Notes under the pieces: generated by a model | Database searches by the model: none | What the model saw: the letters and a program-made list of their open reading frames with translations, nothing else | Told to the model about the DNA's origin: nothing | Shown: piece by piece, positions 16,272 to 25,604 of the stretch | How the letters are laid out: the number at the start of each line of letters is the position of its first letter | Numbering within the stretch: the first letter of the stretch is position 1 | Made by a program: the position numbers and the translations under genes | Assembly: GCA_947566075.1 (NCBI GenBank) | Contig: CANOIM010000010.1 | Location: 1-64,000 of the forward strand | Origin: an uncultured Eggerthellaceae bacterium | GTDB taxonomy: Bacteria > Actinomycetota > Coriobacteriia > Coriobacteriales > Eggerthellaceae | Direction of reading: 5' to 3' | DNA: 64,000 nt

Positions 16272-16754
16272 TCATTCCGTGCTATTGCGCGACATGGCTA
16301 TCTTGCCCGTGCGGACGATCTCCTTGATGCCGTAGGCCCTGAAGAGGTTCTCCAACCCTTCCAGCTTCTTCTCATCTCCCGTGGCTTCTATGGTGAGCGA
16401 ACTGCGGCCCACATCCACGATCTTCGCTCGGAAGATGTTCGCTATCTCGATGATCTCATTGCGGCGCTCGGGGGCTGCGCTCACCTTGAACAGCACCAGT
16501 TCGCGTTCGATGGCGCCCCCATCGGTCAAGTCGGTGATCTTGTGGACGCTGATGAGCTTATGGAGCTGCTTGGATATCTGCTCCAGAGCCACATCATCAG
16601 CATCTACGACCATGGTCACATGGGACATGGTAGGGTCTTCCACCGGCCCTACAGAGAGCGATTCTATGTTGAACCCGCGCCGGGACACGAGTCCCGTTAC
16701 GCGAGACAGCACACCTGGCTGGTTCTCCACCAGGATGGAGAGCACATGCTTCAT
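16272..16754 (-). CDS. ilvN: Acetolactate synthase, small regulatory subunit
   Basis: 160 residues: N-terminal ACT domain (VLSILVENQPGVLSRVTGLV, GFNIESLSVG) and a C-terminal regulatory domain. It stabilises the large subunit and confers valine feedback inhibition. The ATG overlaps the ilvB stop by four bases, indicating coupled translation and fixed stoichiometry. Confidence 0.95.
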   Translation of the reverse strand: MKHVLSILVENQPGVLSRVTGLVSRRGFNIESLSVGPVEDPTMSHVTMVVDADDVALEQISKQLHKLISVHKITDLTDGGAIERELVLFKVSAAPERRNEIIEIANIFRAKIVDVGRSSLTIEATGDEKKLEGLENLFRAYGIKEIVRTGKIAMSRNSTE

Positions 16755-18589
16755 AGCGCACCCCCTTCCCTGTTCGTGCGAACAGCCCCCACGGCTACAT
16801 CGATGGCACCGATGGGATCATCAAGGCCAGAGCCGGGGGTTACCATGGGATAGACGTTCTGGTCTCGGGATATGGCCACATCCAACAGATATGGCCCCTT
16901 CGCAGCCAGCATCTGGGCGATGGCCGAAGCCACCTCAGCAGGTTCGGTGATCCGCTTTCCCTCCCAGCCGTAGGCCTCGGCCAGCTTCACGAAATCAGGG
17001 CAGGGCTCCAGGAGCGTTTCCGAATAGCGCTCAGCGCAGAAGAACCGCTGCCACTGATGCACCATCCCCAAGCAGCGGTTGTCCATGATGAGCACCTTCA
17101 CAGGCACATCGTTGATGGCGGCTGTGGCCATCTCTTGGGAGTTCATCTGGAAGGACCCATCTCCCGCGATGCACACCACCTGCTTGTCTGGGTTGGCAAG
17201 GGCAGCCCCGATGGCGGCCGGGAAGCCGAATCCCATGGTGCCCAAACCGCCGCTGGACAAGAACGTGCGCGGATGCTCCCGCTGGATGAACTGATGGGCC
17301 CACATCTGATGCTGCCCCACCTCTGTCACCACGATGGAGTTATCAGAGTCAAGCTGGTCAGAGAGGGTGGTCATCACCAGCTCCGGGATGATCTGGCTCC
17401 CATCATCCCCCACATTCGCGTGATAGACGGGATAGCGCTCTTTCCAGGCAGCTACCTCTTCCAACCATCCCTGGGTTCGCGGTTGAGCGTCATCCTTCTT
17501 CAACGAAGCGATGATGTCCTGCAAGACACCCTTGAGGTCTCCCACGATGGGAACCTGAGCCTCACGGATCTTGCCGATCTCAGCAGGGTCTATGTCTATG
17601 TGGATCACCTGGGCATGGGGAGCGAACCGATCCAACCGCCCCGTCACCCGGTCAGAGAAGCGCGCTCCTGCGGCGATGATGAGATCCGCCTCCGTCATGG
17701 CCAGATTGGAGTACTTCGCGCCATGCATTCCCACGGGCCCCAGGTTCAGCCCGTCAGATGCCGGGAAGGCCCCTTTGCCCATGAGGGTGGTCACCACCGG
17801 GATGCCCATCAGATGAGCTAACGTCTGGACCTCTTCGGTAGCATCAGAGCTGATGCTCCCACCGCCCACATAGAGCACGGGGCGTTGGGCTTCTTTGATG
17901 AGGCGACAGGCCGCGCGGATCTGCTTGGCGTTGCCGCGGTACGTGGGCTTATAGGAGGGGATGCTCACCTTGTCCGGGTATGCGAAGACCATCTCCTCCC
18001 CGGCCACGTCTGAGGGAACATCGATGAGCACGGGGCCTGGCCGCCCCGTTTGGGCTATATGGAACGCTTCTCGGAAGGTAGTGGTCAGCTCATCGGTGGA
18101 TTGGAGCAAGAACGAATGCTTCACCACGGGCATGGTGATGCCCACGATGTCTGATTCCTGAAATGAATCCGTGCCGATGACCGCCCGCGGCACCTGCCCG
18201 GTGATGATGATCAGGGGAACGGAATCCATGTAGGCGGTGGCGATGCCAGTCACGGTGTTGGTGGCCCCCGGACCACTGGTCACGATGGCAACCCCTGGAC
18301 GCCCCGTTGACCGTGCATAGCCATCAGCCATGTGCACTGCCCCTTGCTCATGACGGGCGAGCACATGATGCAGCTGCTCCGAGTCATAGAGCGCATCATA
18401 GAGCTTGATGGCCTGACCGCCGGGATAGCCGAAGACGGTGTCAACCCCCTCAGCTTCAAGAGAAGCGATGACCGCCTCGGCACCCAGCATGGGCTTGCCT
18501 TGCTTGAGAGTCTGAGAGCCTGACCCTCGAGGCGCTCCTACGCTTGCCGCTGTGCGCCTTTGGGGCGCATCCTTTGCGCTTGCGGCCAT
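16751..18589 (-). CDS. ilvB: Acetolactate synthase, large catalytic subunit
   Basis: 612 residues, TPP-dependent. The N-terminal PYR domain has GVDTVFGYPGGQ and the catalytic Glu in the RHEQGAVHMADGYAR region; the C-terminal PP domain has the GDGSFQMNSQE TPP/Mg site. It condenses two pyruvates, or pyruvate with 2-oxobutyrate, for valine, leucine and isoleucine. The ATG at 18589 follows AAGGAGGG; a longer frame to 18691 runs into punA and is rejected. About 30 residues precede the core as a polar, low-complexity lead. Confidence 0.94.
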   Translation of the reverse strand: MAASAKDAPQRRTAASVGAPRGSGSQTLKQGKPMLGAEAVIASLEAEGVDTVFGYPGGQAIKLYDALYDSEQLHHVLARHEQGAVHMADGYARSTGRPGVAIVTSGPGATNTVTGIATAYMDSVPLIIITGQVPRAVIGTDSFQESDIVGITMPVVKHSFLLQSTDELTTTFREAFHIAQTGRPGPVLIDVPSDVAGEEMVFAYPDKVSIPSYKPTYRGNAKQIRAACRLIKEAQRPVLYVGGGSISSDATEEVQTLAHLMGIPVVTTLMGKGAFPASDGLNLGPVGMHGAKYSNLAMTEADLIIAAGARFSDRVTGRLDRFAPHAQVIHIDIDPAEIGKIREAQVPIVGDLKGVLQDIIASLKKDDAQPRTQGWLEEVAAWKERYPVYHANVGDDGSQIIPELVMTTLSDQLDSDNSIVVTEVGQHQMWAHQFIQREHPRTFLSSGGLGTMGFGFPAAIGAALANPDKQVVCIAGDGSFQMNSQEMATAAINDVPVKVLIMDNRCLGMVHQWQRFFCAERYSETLLEPCPDFVKLAEAYGWEGKRITEPAEVASAIAQMLAAKGPYLLDVAISRDQNVYPMVTPGSGLDDPIGAIDVAVGAVRTNREGGAL

Positions 18590-18627
18590 CCCAGACCCTC
18601 CTTGATCATGCCTGAAGCCCTTACCCT

Positions 18628-19485
18628 TTAGAGGGAGAGTATAGGGCTTGGCACCTCCATGCGCTCGAGGATATCTTGGATCAGGTGACAAAGGTCAGCC
18701 TCACGGCTGCGGGCCACCTGAAGAGGATCATCTTCCAAGGGGTTCGTGCCTCCCACACCGCAAGCCATGTTCACCGCCAGGGAAAGCCCCAGGACGCGAA
18801 GCCCTACGTGCCGAGCAGCGATGACCTCTTCGCACAGGCTCATGGCCACCGTGTCCGCGCCCCAACTGCGAAATGCCCGGATCTCTGCCGCTGTTTCGAA
18901 GCTAGGGCCCGCAAGGCCCAGATAGATGCTCTCATGAGAAGGCAGCCCCAAACCCGCGGCCACATCCTGAGCCAGTTGCCTCAGGAGGGGATCGTAGGGC
19001 TCATGCATGCTGAAGAACCGATCTGAGAGCCTATCAGGCTCAAGCCCTTGGATGGGATTGCGACCTGTGAAGTTGATATGGTCACAGATGACGCAGATAT
19101 CCCCCACCCCGTAGCCTTCGTTGATAGCGCCCACGGCATTGGTCACGATGAGCGTCTCTATGCCCAGCGCATCCATGAGCCACACGGGGTAGGCCACCTG
19201 CTGGGATGAATTACCCTCATAGCCATGGAGGCGCCCTTGCATGCAGAGGATCTCTTTCCCTCCCAATACACCGCAGACGAAGCGCCCCACATGGCTTGTG
19301 GCCGTAGAGGGCTGCATATGGGGAACCTCTGCGAAGGGGAAGGCAACGGCAACCTGGATGCGTTCAGCCACAGGGCCCCATCCAGACCCGAGGATGATGC
19401 CGATCTTCGGGGTGCGGCCTTCCAGCCTTTCCCGCAACACTGCTGCCGAATCCGGCAGCCATTGGGTGAGCTTCATCTCTTCCAT
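18628..19485 (-). CDS. punA: Purine nucleoside phosphorylase (trimeric type)
   Basis: 285 residues. It cleaves purine nucleosides with phosphate for salvage. Signatures: ILGSGWGP (phosphate loop), GRLHGYEG (His and Glu of the active site), LAGPSFET (Glu), VAMSLCEEVIAARH and LSLAVNMAC (the purine-contacting Asn). The start ATG follows GGAAAGGACC. It lies 38 bases upstream of ilvB in the same direction, with no clear terminator between them. Confidence 0.9.
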   Translation of the reverse strand: MEEMKLTQWLPDSAAVLRERLEGRTPKIGIILGSGWGPVAERIQVAVAFPFAEVPHMQPSTATSHVGRFVCGVLGGKEILCMQGRLHGYEGNSSQQVAYPVWLMDALGIETLIVTNAVGAINEGYGVGDICVICDHINFTGRNPIQGLEPDRLSDRFFSMHEPYDPLLRQLAQDVAAGLGLPSHESIYLGLAGPSFETAAEIRAFRSWGADTVAMSLCEEVIAARHVGLRVLGLSLAVNMACGVGGTNPLEDDPLQVARSREADLCHLIQDILERMEVPSPILSL

Positions 19486-19517
19486 GATGGTCCTTTCCCT
19501 ACCGAAGACGCAGTGGT

Positions 19518-20393
19518 TCAGCCCCGCGAAGCGATCAGGATACGGGGTTTGCCTGCAAGATCATCCACGATGCGTCCATCAACGAAACCTGCCGCTTCCG
19601 CCAAGGAGGCAGCCGCGTCCAAGCACTCCTCATGGAGCTCCACTGCGAAGAGGCCGCCTGAACGCAGCCAGCGCCGAGCAGCAGGCAGGAGCCTTCGGAG
19701 CACATCCAGACCATCCGCTCCTCCCGCCAACGCCAACTCCGGTTCGAAATCCTTGACCTCAGCAGGAAGCGCTTCCATGACACGGTCTGGGATATAGGGC
19801 GGATTGGAGACAACGGCATGAAAGCAACCTTCCTTGCTGCCCGGAACGCTTGCATCCAAGTCACAAGAAAGGATATCCACCTGCTCTCGCACCCCCAAGA
19901 GCTCAACGTTCTCCTGAGCAACAGCGCAGGCTTCAGGAGAGATATCAGTGGCTACCACATGGGCATCCGGTGACTCAAGGGCAAGGGAACAGGCGATGCA
20001 TCCGCTCCCGCAGCCGATCTCAAGCACCAAAGGATCAGAGATGCCCTCCAAGAACGTGAGCACCTCCCCTACGAGCACTTCCGTTTCCGGGCGCGGGATG
20101 AGCACGCCGGGGCGCACCTTCACCTCTATGTGACGGAAAGGCGCCTTCCCGCTGATGTATTGGAGCGGCTCCCCTTCTGCGCGCCTGCGCACCCCGTCGC
20201 GAAGGATGGTGCGCTCATCTAAGGAGAGCGGCTGATCGAAATGGGTGTAGAGCTCAAGATGGCTGAGACCCGTTGCCAGAGAGAGGAGATGCCGTGCCGA
20301 GAGGAGCGGGTTCCCATCCCCTTTCCGTTCAAGGTAGCTGCGCGTCCAATCCAGGGCCGCCTTGACCGTCCAAACCTGGTCAGGTTGGGTCAC
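19518..20393 (-). CDS. prmC: Release factor glutamine methyltransferase
   Basis: 291 residues: N-terminal helical domain and SAM-dependent methyltransferase domain with VLEIGCGSGCIACSLA and the catalytic NPPY in VVSNPPYIPD. PrmC methylates the Gln of the GGQ motif of release factors 1 and 2. It overlaps prfA by four bases, the normal pairing with its substrate. Confidence 0.95.
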   Translation of the reverse strand: MTQPDQVWTVKAALDWTRSYLERKGDGNPLLSARHLLSLATGLSHLELYTHFDQPLSLDERTILRDGVRRRAEGEPLQYISGKAPFRHIEVKVRPGVLIPRPETEVLVGEVLTFLEGISDPLVLEIGCGSGCIACSLALESPDAHVVATDISPEACAVAQENVELLGVREQVDILSCDLDASVPGSKEGCFHAVVSNPPYIPDRVMEALPAEVKDFEPELALAGGADGLDVLRRLLPAARRWLRSGGLFAVELHEECLDAAASLAEAAGFVDGRIVDDLAGKPRILIASRG

Positions 20394-21463
20394 ACCGCCG
20401 CCTCGAGCTTCTGAGCGCGGTCTGCTGCTTGCAGAGCGGTGATCACATCTATGAGCTTGTCACCGTTGAGCACATCGTTGTAGCTGGAGTTGAAGCCGAT
20501 GCGGTGATCCGTCACCCGGTCTTGGGGGCCGTTGTAGGTGCGGATCTTCTCAGCGCGGTCACCCGTGCCGATCTGGGCCAGGCGCTCCGCCCCTTCGGCC
20601 GCCTGCTGCTCTGCCAGCATCTTCTCATAGAGACGGGCGCGCAGGACGCTCATGGCCGCTATCTTGTTCTGAAGCTGGGATTTCTGATCCTGGGACTGGA
20701 CCACCAAACCCGTGGGCAGATGGGTGATGCGCACGGCGGAATCAGTGGTGTTCACGCATTGGCCGCCGGGGCCGCCAGCCCGGAACACATCGATGCGCAG
20801 GTCATTCTCGTTTATCTCCACTTCCACCTCATCAGCCTCGGGCAGCACGGCCACCGTAGCCGTTGAGGTGTGGATGCGCCCTTGACTCTCGGTCTTGGGG
20901 ACGCGCTGGACGCGATGAACGCCGCTTTCGAACTTCATGAGCGAATAGACGTGGTCTCCCTTGACCTTGAACTGGATCTCCTTATAGCCGCCGGATTCTG
21001 ACGGCGAGACATCCAAGGTCTCCGTCTTCCAACCTTGGGAGGCTACGAAATGCTCATACATCCGATAGAGGTCACCGGCGAAGATGGCAGCCTCATCACC
21101 GCCCGCAGCCGCCCTGATCTCAACGATGATGTCCTTCTCATCAGCCGGGTCAGCCGGGATCAGCATGAACTTGATATCCTCTTCAAGGGCAGGGAGCCTA
21201 TCTTCTATGCCCGCTATCTCCTCTTGGGCGAATTCCTTCATATCTGCATCGGAGAGCATCTCCCGAGCAGCTTCCAGGTCATCCAAGGCGGAGATGTATT
21301 CGGAAGCCTTCTTGGCCAGCGGACCTTGGTTGGCATATTCCTTCGCTAACCGGTTGTATTCCTTCTGGTCAGAGAGGATATCCGGGTCACCCATCTTCGT
21401 CTGGAGGTCTTGATAGGCATCAAGGAACTTCTCCAGTTTCTCTTTCATGTTCGTGTCAGCCAT
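20390..21463 (-). CDS. prfA: Peptide chain release factor 1
   Basis: 357 residues. RF1 recognises UAA and UAG. The catalytic loop GGPGGQCVNTTDSA contains GGQ, and the codon-recognition region HRVQRVPKTESQGRIHTS carries the PxT-type motif (Pro-Lys-Thr). An extended -10 box (TGCTAGAAT, 21510-21505 core) lies 42 bases upstream and is a plausible promoter for prfA-prmC. Confidence 0.95.
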   Translation of the reverse strand: MADTNMKEKLEKFLDAYQDLQTKMGDPDILSDQKEYNRLAKEYANQGPLAKKASEYISALDDLEAAREMLSDADMKEFAQEEIAGIEDRLPALEEDIKFMLIPADPADEKDIIVEIRAAAGGDEAAIFAGDLYRMYEHFVASQGWKTETLDVSPSESGGYKEIQFKVKGDHVYSLMKFESGVHRVQRVPKTESQGRIHTSTATVAVLPEADEVEVEINENDLRIDVFRAGGPGGQCVNTTDSAVRITHLPTGLVVQSQDQKSQLQNKIAAMSVLRARLYEKMLAEQQAAEGAERLAQIGTGDRAEKIRTYNGPQDRVTDHRIGFNSSYNDVLNGDKLIDVITALQAADRAQKLEAAV

Positions 21464-21504
21464 GTATATTGGATCCTTACAAGCAATTCCAGTGAGCTTG
21501 AGAG

Positions 21505-21510
21505 ATTCTA
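21505..21510 (-). promoter_or_regulatory. prfA-prmC -10 region
   Basis: TAGAAT preceded by TGC on the minus strand forms an extended -10 element. No good -35 is seen at 17 bases. The predicted start lies about 35 bases before the prfA ATG. Confidence 0.4.
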
Positions 21511-21535
21511 GCAGACAAAGCCAACACGCAGGCGC

Positions 21536-22471
21536 TTACTGGTCCAAGAGGTATTCAGCCACCGCATCTGCCGCGTTCGCGCCATCTCCCACACCGGTGG
21601 ATACCTGGCGAAGGACCTTCGTGCGCACATCACCTGCTGCGAACACTCCTGGCCGAGAGGTCTTCCCCATCTCATCCGCAATGATATTACCGAACATATC
21701 CAGCTCTAGGCTACCATCAAGGAATTCGGTGTTGGGCGTGGTCCCAATGGCCACGAAGATGGCTGAGAGCGCTATCTCCCTTCGTTCCCCCGTCATCTTA
21801 TCGAGCACCTTGGCCCCTGAGACGAGGCCATCCTCTTCGCGGATCTCCTCTACGATGGTGTTCCAGACGATATCCACGTTCGCAAGCTGCTTCAACCGTT
21901 CGTGATAGATGGCTGTAGCGCGCAGGACATCTCGTCGTACGAACATGAAGACCTTGCGGCAGATGCGGGACAGATAGATAGCATCAGCCGCAGCCGTATC
22001 TCCCCCGCCGACGATGCAGACATCCTTTCCCTTGAAGAAATTGCCATCACAGGTAGCGCAGTAGGAGACCCCTGCTCCCTTGAGCTCATCTTCCCGAGGC
22101 AGTCCGAGCTTAGCCGGACGAGCCCCTGTGGCGATGATGACCGCTTTGGCGGCCAAGGTTCCCCCATGCATGTTGAGCCTCTTCGGATCAGCGTCGAAGT
22201 ACACGCTGGTCACCTCATCATAGATGGTCTTCGCGCCGAAGCTTTCTGCCTGCTCATGCATGATGACTGACAGCTCATAGCCGCTGGTGGATTGGTTGAA
22301 CCCCGGATAGTTCTCGAGATGTTCTGTTTGGGCAAGCTGGCCACCTGGGGAGATGCTCTCTATGAGAGCCGTATCCAACCCTGCCCGGGCGCAGTACATA
22401 GCCGCCGTGAGGCCTGCTGGTCCTGCACCGATGATGGCCACATCATAGAGATCGAGATGCTCATGGGTCAT
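21536..22471 (-). CDS. trxB: Thioredoxin reductase
   Basis: 311 residues, two-domain FAD/NADPH flavoprotein. FAD site GAGPAGLTAAMYCARAGL, redox-active CATC in SYCATCDGNFF, NADPH site GGGDTAAADA and C-terminal FAD motif GVFAAGDV. It reduces the thioredoxin encoded just upstream. GAAGGAGG precedes the ATG. A 20-bp palindrome sits immediately upstream of the ribosome site, and the trxA terminator lies between the two genes, so expression is probably only partly coupled. Confidence 0.95.
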   Translation of the reverse strand: MTHEHLDLYDVAIIGAGPAGLTAAMYCARAGLDTALIESISPGGQLAQTEHLENYPGFNQSTSGYELSVIMHEQAESFGAKTIYDEVTSVYFDADPKRLNMHGGTLAAKAVIIATGARPAKLGLPREDELKGAGVSYCATCDGNFFKGKDVCIVGGGDTAAADAIYLSRICRKVFMFVRRDVLRATAIYHERLKQLANVDIVWNTIVEEIREEDGLVSGAKVLDKMTGERREIALSAIFVAIGTTPNTEFLDGSLELDMFGNIIADEMGKTSRPGVFAAGDVRTKVLRQVSTGVGDGANAADAVAEYLLDQ

Positions 22472-22488
22472 GGTTTCCTCCTTCGGCT

Positions 22489-22508
22489 GAACCTATGGCC
22501 ATAGGTTC
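22489..22508. promoter_or_regulatory. 20-bp perfect palindrome before trxB
   Basis: A perfect 20-base palindrome (GAACCTATGG followed by its complement) ends 17 bases before the trxB ATG, right beside the ribosome binding site. As DNA it resembles a dimeric repressor site; as RNA it would form a hairpin without a loop, which is less likely. Its regulator is unknown. Confidence 0.5.
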
Positions 22509-22523
22509 CTACAGCGAAATGAA

Positions 22524-22556
22524 GAGAGCCTGCTCCCTTCAAAGGTGCAGGCTCTC
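22524..22556 (-). terminator. trxA terminator
   Basis: A perfect 10-bp stem GAGAGCCTGC/GCAGGCTCTC with a 13-base loop begins 21 bases past the trxA stop, followed by TTCATTTCG on the minus strand. The T-tract is interrupted, so read-through into trxB is possible. Confidence 0.6.
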
Positions 22557-22576
22557 AAATGGTCCCTGACAAGCGC

Positions 22577-22885
22577 CTAGGCGAATATGCCCATCAACTG
22601 CTGCTTCGGCACGGCGCCCAAGACCTTGTTCTTGATTGCGCCCTTATCGAACAGGATGAGAGTGGGCACCGAATTGACCCGATAGCTGGCAGCTAGATCA
22701 GGGCTTTGGTCTATATCCACCTTGTAGACATAGGCCTGACCCGCCTTTTCCTGGGCAACTTCATCCAGGACAGGTGCGAGCCTCTTGCAAGGGCCGCACC
22801 AGGTGGCGAAGAAGTCAACGAGGACCGGCTTATCCGCTTCTAACACCTTCGACTGGAAATCTTGGGAAGAGATGATTTCGCTCAT
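22577..22885 (-). CDS. trxA: Thioredoxin
   Basis: 102 residues, a standard thioredoxin with the active site ATWCGPCKRL at about residue 30 and the cis-proline in VNSVPTLILF. It reduces protein disulfides in the cytoplasm, recycled by TrxB encoded downstream. A TATGCT extended -10 box is seen about 70 bases upstream. Confidence 0.95.
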   Translation of the reverse strand: MSEIISSQDFQSKVLEADKPVLVDFFATWCGPCKRLAPVLDEVAQEKAGQAYVYKVDIDQSPDLAASYRVNSVPTLILFDKGAIKNKVLGAVPKQQLMGIFA

Positions 22886-23011
22886 GACGACCTATCCCCT
22901 TTCATTGGAACAGCTTCGCAGCTCAATGAGCCGCAGTTCTCCATCGGTTGCATTCTTTCCCATAGCATAGCAGCTGAGAACCGGAATGCCCCAGGTGTAA
23001 CCAGAACGCAA

Positions 23012-23046
23012 GAATGCCGTTGGCATCCAGCAAGCCAACGGCATTC
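23012..23046 (-). terminator. thrS terminator
   Basis: A perfect 13-bp stem (GAATGCCGTTGGC and its complement) with a nine-base loop, 35 bases beyond the thrS stop, followed by TTGCGTTCT on the minus strand. Confidence 0.65.
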
Positions 23047-23080
23047 CTCAGCTCAAAGCGAAGCGGAATGGGGTAGCAGC

Positions 23081-24994
23081 CTAGAGGGCAGCATCCCTGA
23101 TCTTGTCCACGAACTCCCGTCGGTCGCACGTGCCCAGGTCTCCCTCAGCGCGGTCACGCACGGAGACGGTGTTCTCAGCCACCTCAGCATCTCCCAGGAT
23201 GACCATGTAAGGGATCTTCTGCTGCTGGGCTTTGGCTATCTTCACCTTCATGGGCTCATTCTGATCGTAGAGCTCAACGCGGCCGCCCACCCCGCGCAAT
23301 TCACCCGCGAACTCCTCTGCGGCTTCCCGGTGACGGTCAGCGATGGGGATGACAGCCACCTGGACCGGGGCCAGCCATAGCGGCAATGCCCCTGCGTAAT
23401 GCTCTATGAGGATGCCCAAGAACCGTTCGATGGAGCCGAAGATGGCCCGATGCAGCATCCAAGGACGCTGTTCGGTATTATCAGCTGCCCGGTAGGTCAG
23501 GTCGAACCGCTCCGGCATGTTGAAGTCTATCTGCACGGTGGAGCACTGCCAGGTGCGGCCGATGGCGTCTTTCACCTTGATATCTATCTTGGGGCCGTAG
23601 AAAGCACCGTCACCTTCGTTGATGTCATAGGACAGGCTATGGCGTTCGCAGGCCTCTTTGAGCGCATTGGTGGCGTATTCCCACATCTCATCCGTGCCGA
23701 TGGATTTGTCTGGCCGGGTGGATATCTCAGCCTCGTATTCGAAACCGAACGTGCCCATGATGTGATCCACCAAATCAAGGATGGCCACCACTTCATCCAC
23801 TACCTGTTCCCGGGTGCAGAACACATGGGCGTCATCTTGGGTGAAGCCACGGGCCCGCAGAAGCCCGTGCACCACGCCAGACATCTCGTGCCGGTACACG
23901 GTGCCGAATTCGAAGTAACGCAGCGGTAAGTCCCGGTAGGAATGCAGCTCGTTCTTATAGAGCATCACATGACCCGGGCAGTTCATGGGCTTCACGCCGT
24001 ATTCACTGGGACGAGGGTCCTCTTCGGTGCCTTCGTTTATCTCGAAGAAGTACATATTGTCTTTGTAGAACCCGTAATGGCCCGAGGTCTTCCATACCTC
24101 TGCATTGTAGATATGGGGTGTGATGACCTCTTCATAGCCACGCTCATAGAGGTCACGGCGCAGCCACTCCTGCAGGGTGCGGATCACGCGCGCGCCCTTG
24201 GGCAGATACATGGGAAGCCCCACGCCTGCCATGGGATCCATCATGTAGATGCCCAGCTCCCGGCCGAGCTTGCGATGGTCGCGCTTCTCGGCTTCCTCCA
24301 AGCGCGTCAGGTATTCCTCTAGGTCCTTCTTCTTGAAGAAGGCTGTGCCGTAGACGCGGGTGAGCATCTCGTTGTCAGCGTTGCCCTTCCAGTAGGCCCC
24401 GGCGGTCTTCATGAGCTTGAATGCGCCCAGCTTGCCCGCAGAGGGCACATGGGGGCCGCTGCAGAGGTCAACGAAGCTGCCGTGACGATAGAGGGTTATA
24501 GCCTCATCAGCGCTCAGGTCATCGATGTGCTCTGATTTCAGGCGCTGATCCTTGAACGCTTCTTTAGCTTCCTCATAGGTGAGAGCTTCACGCACGAAGG
24601 GCTCATCCTTGGCGATGATCTCAGCCATCTTGGCTTCGATGGCCTCGAAATCTTCTGTGGAGATGGGCTGTTCTAGGGCGAAATCATAGAAGAAGCCATC
24701 TTCGGTAGAAGGACCGAAGCCGATCTGGGCACCGGGGAACAGCTCTTGAACGGCCTCAGCCATCACATGGGCCATGGAATGGCGCATGATATCCAGAGCC
24801 TCCGGAGAACGGTCTGTGATGATCTCAACGGTAGCGCCTTCGGGGACGATGGCGGCAAGGTCAGCCAGTTGGCCATCGATCTTCCCGGCGAGGGCTGCCT
24901 TGGCCAGGCCCGCGCCGATAGAAGCGGCAACGTCTTGGATGGATGCGCCTTCAGGTACTTCCTTCGCGCTTCCATCAGGGAGCAGTATCTTCAT
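23081..24994 (-). CDS. thrS: Threonine-tRNA ligase
   Basis: 637 residues: N-terminal TGS domain (MKILLPDGSAKEVPEGAS), the editing domain with HSMAHVMAEAVQELFP, the class II catalytic core with zinc-binding NCPGH, and a C-terminal anticodon domain. It charges tRNA-Thr and edits Ser-tRNA-Thr. There are ten bases between its start and the stop of the zinc-ribbon membrane protein gene, so the two are probably cotranscribed. No T-box leader is visible. Confidence 0.95.
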   Translation of the reverse strand: MKILLPDGSAKEVPEGASIQDVAASIGAGLAKAALAGKIDGQLADLAAIVPEGATVEIITDRSPEALDIMRHSMAHVMAEAVQELFPGAQIGFGPSTEDGFFYDFALEQPISTEDFEAIEAKMAEIIAKDEPFVREALTYEEAKEAFKDQRLKSEHIDDLSADEAITLYRHGSFVDLCSGPHVPSAGKLGAFKLMKTAGAYWKGNADNEMLTRVYGTAFFKKKDLEEYLTRLEEAEKRDHRKLGRELGIYMMDPMAGVGLPMYLPKGARVIRTLQEWLRRDLYERGYEEVITPHIYNAEVWKTSGHYGFYKDNMYFFEINEGTEEDPRPSEYGVKPMNCPGHVMLYKNELHSYRDLPLRYFEFGTVYRHEMSGVVHGLLRARGFTQDDAHVFCTREQVVDEVVAILDLVDHIMGTFGFEYEAEISTRPDKSIGTDEMWEYATNALKEACERHSLSYDINEGDGAFYGPKIDIKVKDAIGRTWQCSTVQIDFNMPERFDLTYRAADNTEQRPWMLHRAIFGSIERFLGILIEHYAGALPLWLAPVQVAVIPIADRHREAAEEFAGELRGVGGRVELYDQNEPMKVKIAKAQQQKIPYMVILGDAEVAENTVSVRDRAEGDLGTCDRREFVDKIRDAAL

Positions 24995-25004
24995 GATGAT
25001 TCCT

Positions 25005-25520
25005 TTAGGATTCGTGGCTTGCGGTAGAGCTTGAGGAATGGGAACGACGGCGCGTTCGAGAGCTGGAAGAGCCAGAACGGCTCTTAGAGCCGCCGCCTAC
25101 CGGTGTGGCGCAATAGGGGCAGACGGTCCAGGCTGGTTCGAGCGCCTTCTCACAGTGAGAGCAGAGGTTCTTGAGCTGCGTGTGGCAGTTGGGGCAGAGG
25201 ACGTAATCCATCTCCACGGGGTAGCCGCAGGTGGCGCATTCGCCATACTTCATCAGCTGGCGCTGCTTCAGAGCCACTTCCAGCTCTTGTTCGTCTTTAT
25301 CTATGCGCAGCATGGGTGGACGCAAGAGGCAATAGGCGATGACGCCCACGATGGGCACCAGAGCAACGATGGCCCACACATACCAGGCCGCTCCGCGGAG
25401 ATAGGCGTCCCGCACCACCCAGACGATGGAGAGGACATAGAGGATCACCAGGAGGACGACCACCACGGTGAACGCGGTTTGCATCTGTGGTGTCCACAGC
25501 TGTGCGAAAAGCTCACTCAC
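25005..25520 (-). CDS. Membrane protein with double zinc ribbon and Ser-rich tail
   Basis: 171 residues from a GTG behind AAGGAG. Two hydrophobic helices (about 15-37 and 45-66) resemble the PLDc_N/cardiolipin synthase N-terminal hairpin, then a charged coil and two cysteine ribbons (CATCGYP...CPNC and CSHCEK...CPYC), and a Ser/Arg-rich disordered tail. Zinc binding is inferred from CxxC pairs; function unknown. It precedes thrS closely. An extended -10 TGCTATAAT lies 40 bases upstream. Confidence 0.75.
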   Translation of the reverse strand: MSELFAQLWTPQMQTAFTVVVVLLVILYVLSIVWVVRDAYLRGAAWYVWAIVALVPIVGVIAYCLLRPPMLRIDKDEQELEVALKQRQLMKYGECATCGYPVEMDYVLCPNCHTQLKNLCSHCEKALEPAWTVCPYCATPVGGGSKSRSGSSSSRTRRRSHSSSSTASHES

Positions 25521-25559
25521 TTCTTCACTCCTTATACTGCGTTTCTACTGCGGTTTGCG

Positions 25560-25565
25560 ATTATA
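25560..25565 (-). promoter_or_regulatory. -10 region for the zinc-ribbon gene and thrS
   Basis: TATAAT preceded by TGC on the minus strand is a perfect extended -10 element, 40 bases before the GTG at 25520; the -35 region is weak. Confidence 0.5.
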
Positions 25566-25604
25566 GCAAAGGCGCTGCCAGGGCTAGCCGAATGTGGAGA
25601 GCCA

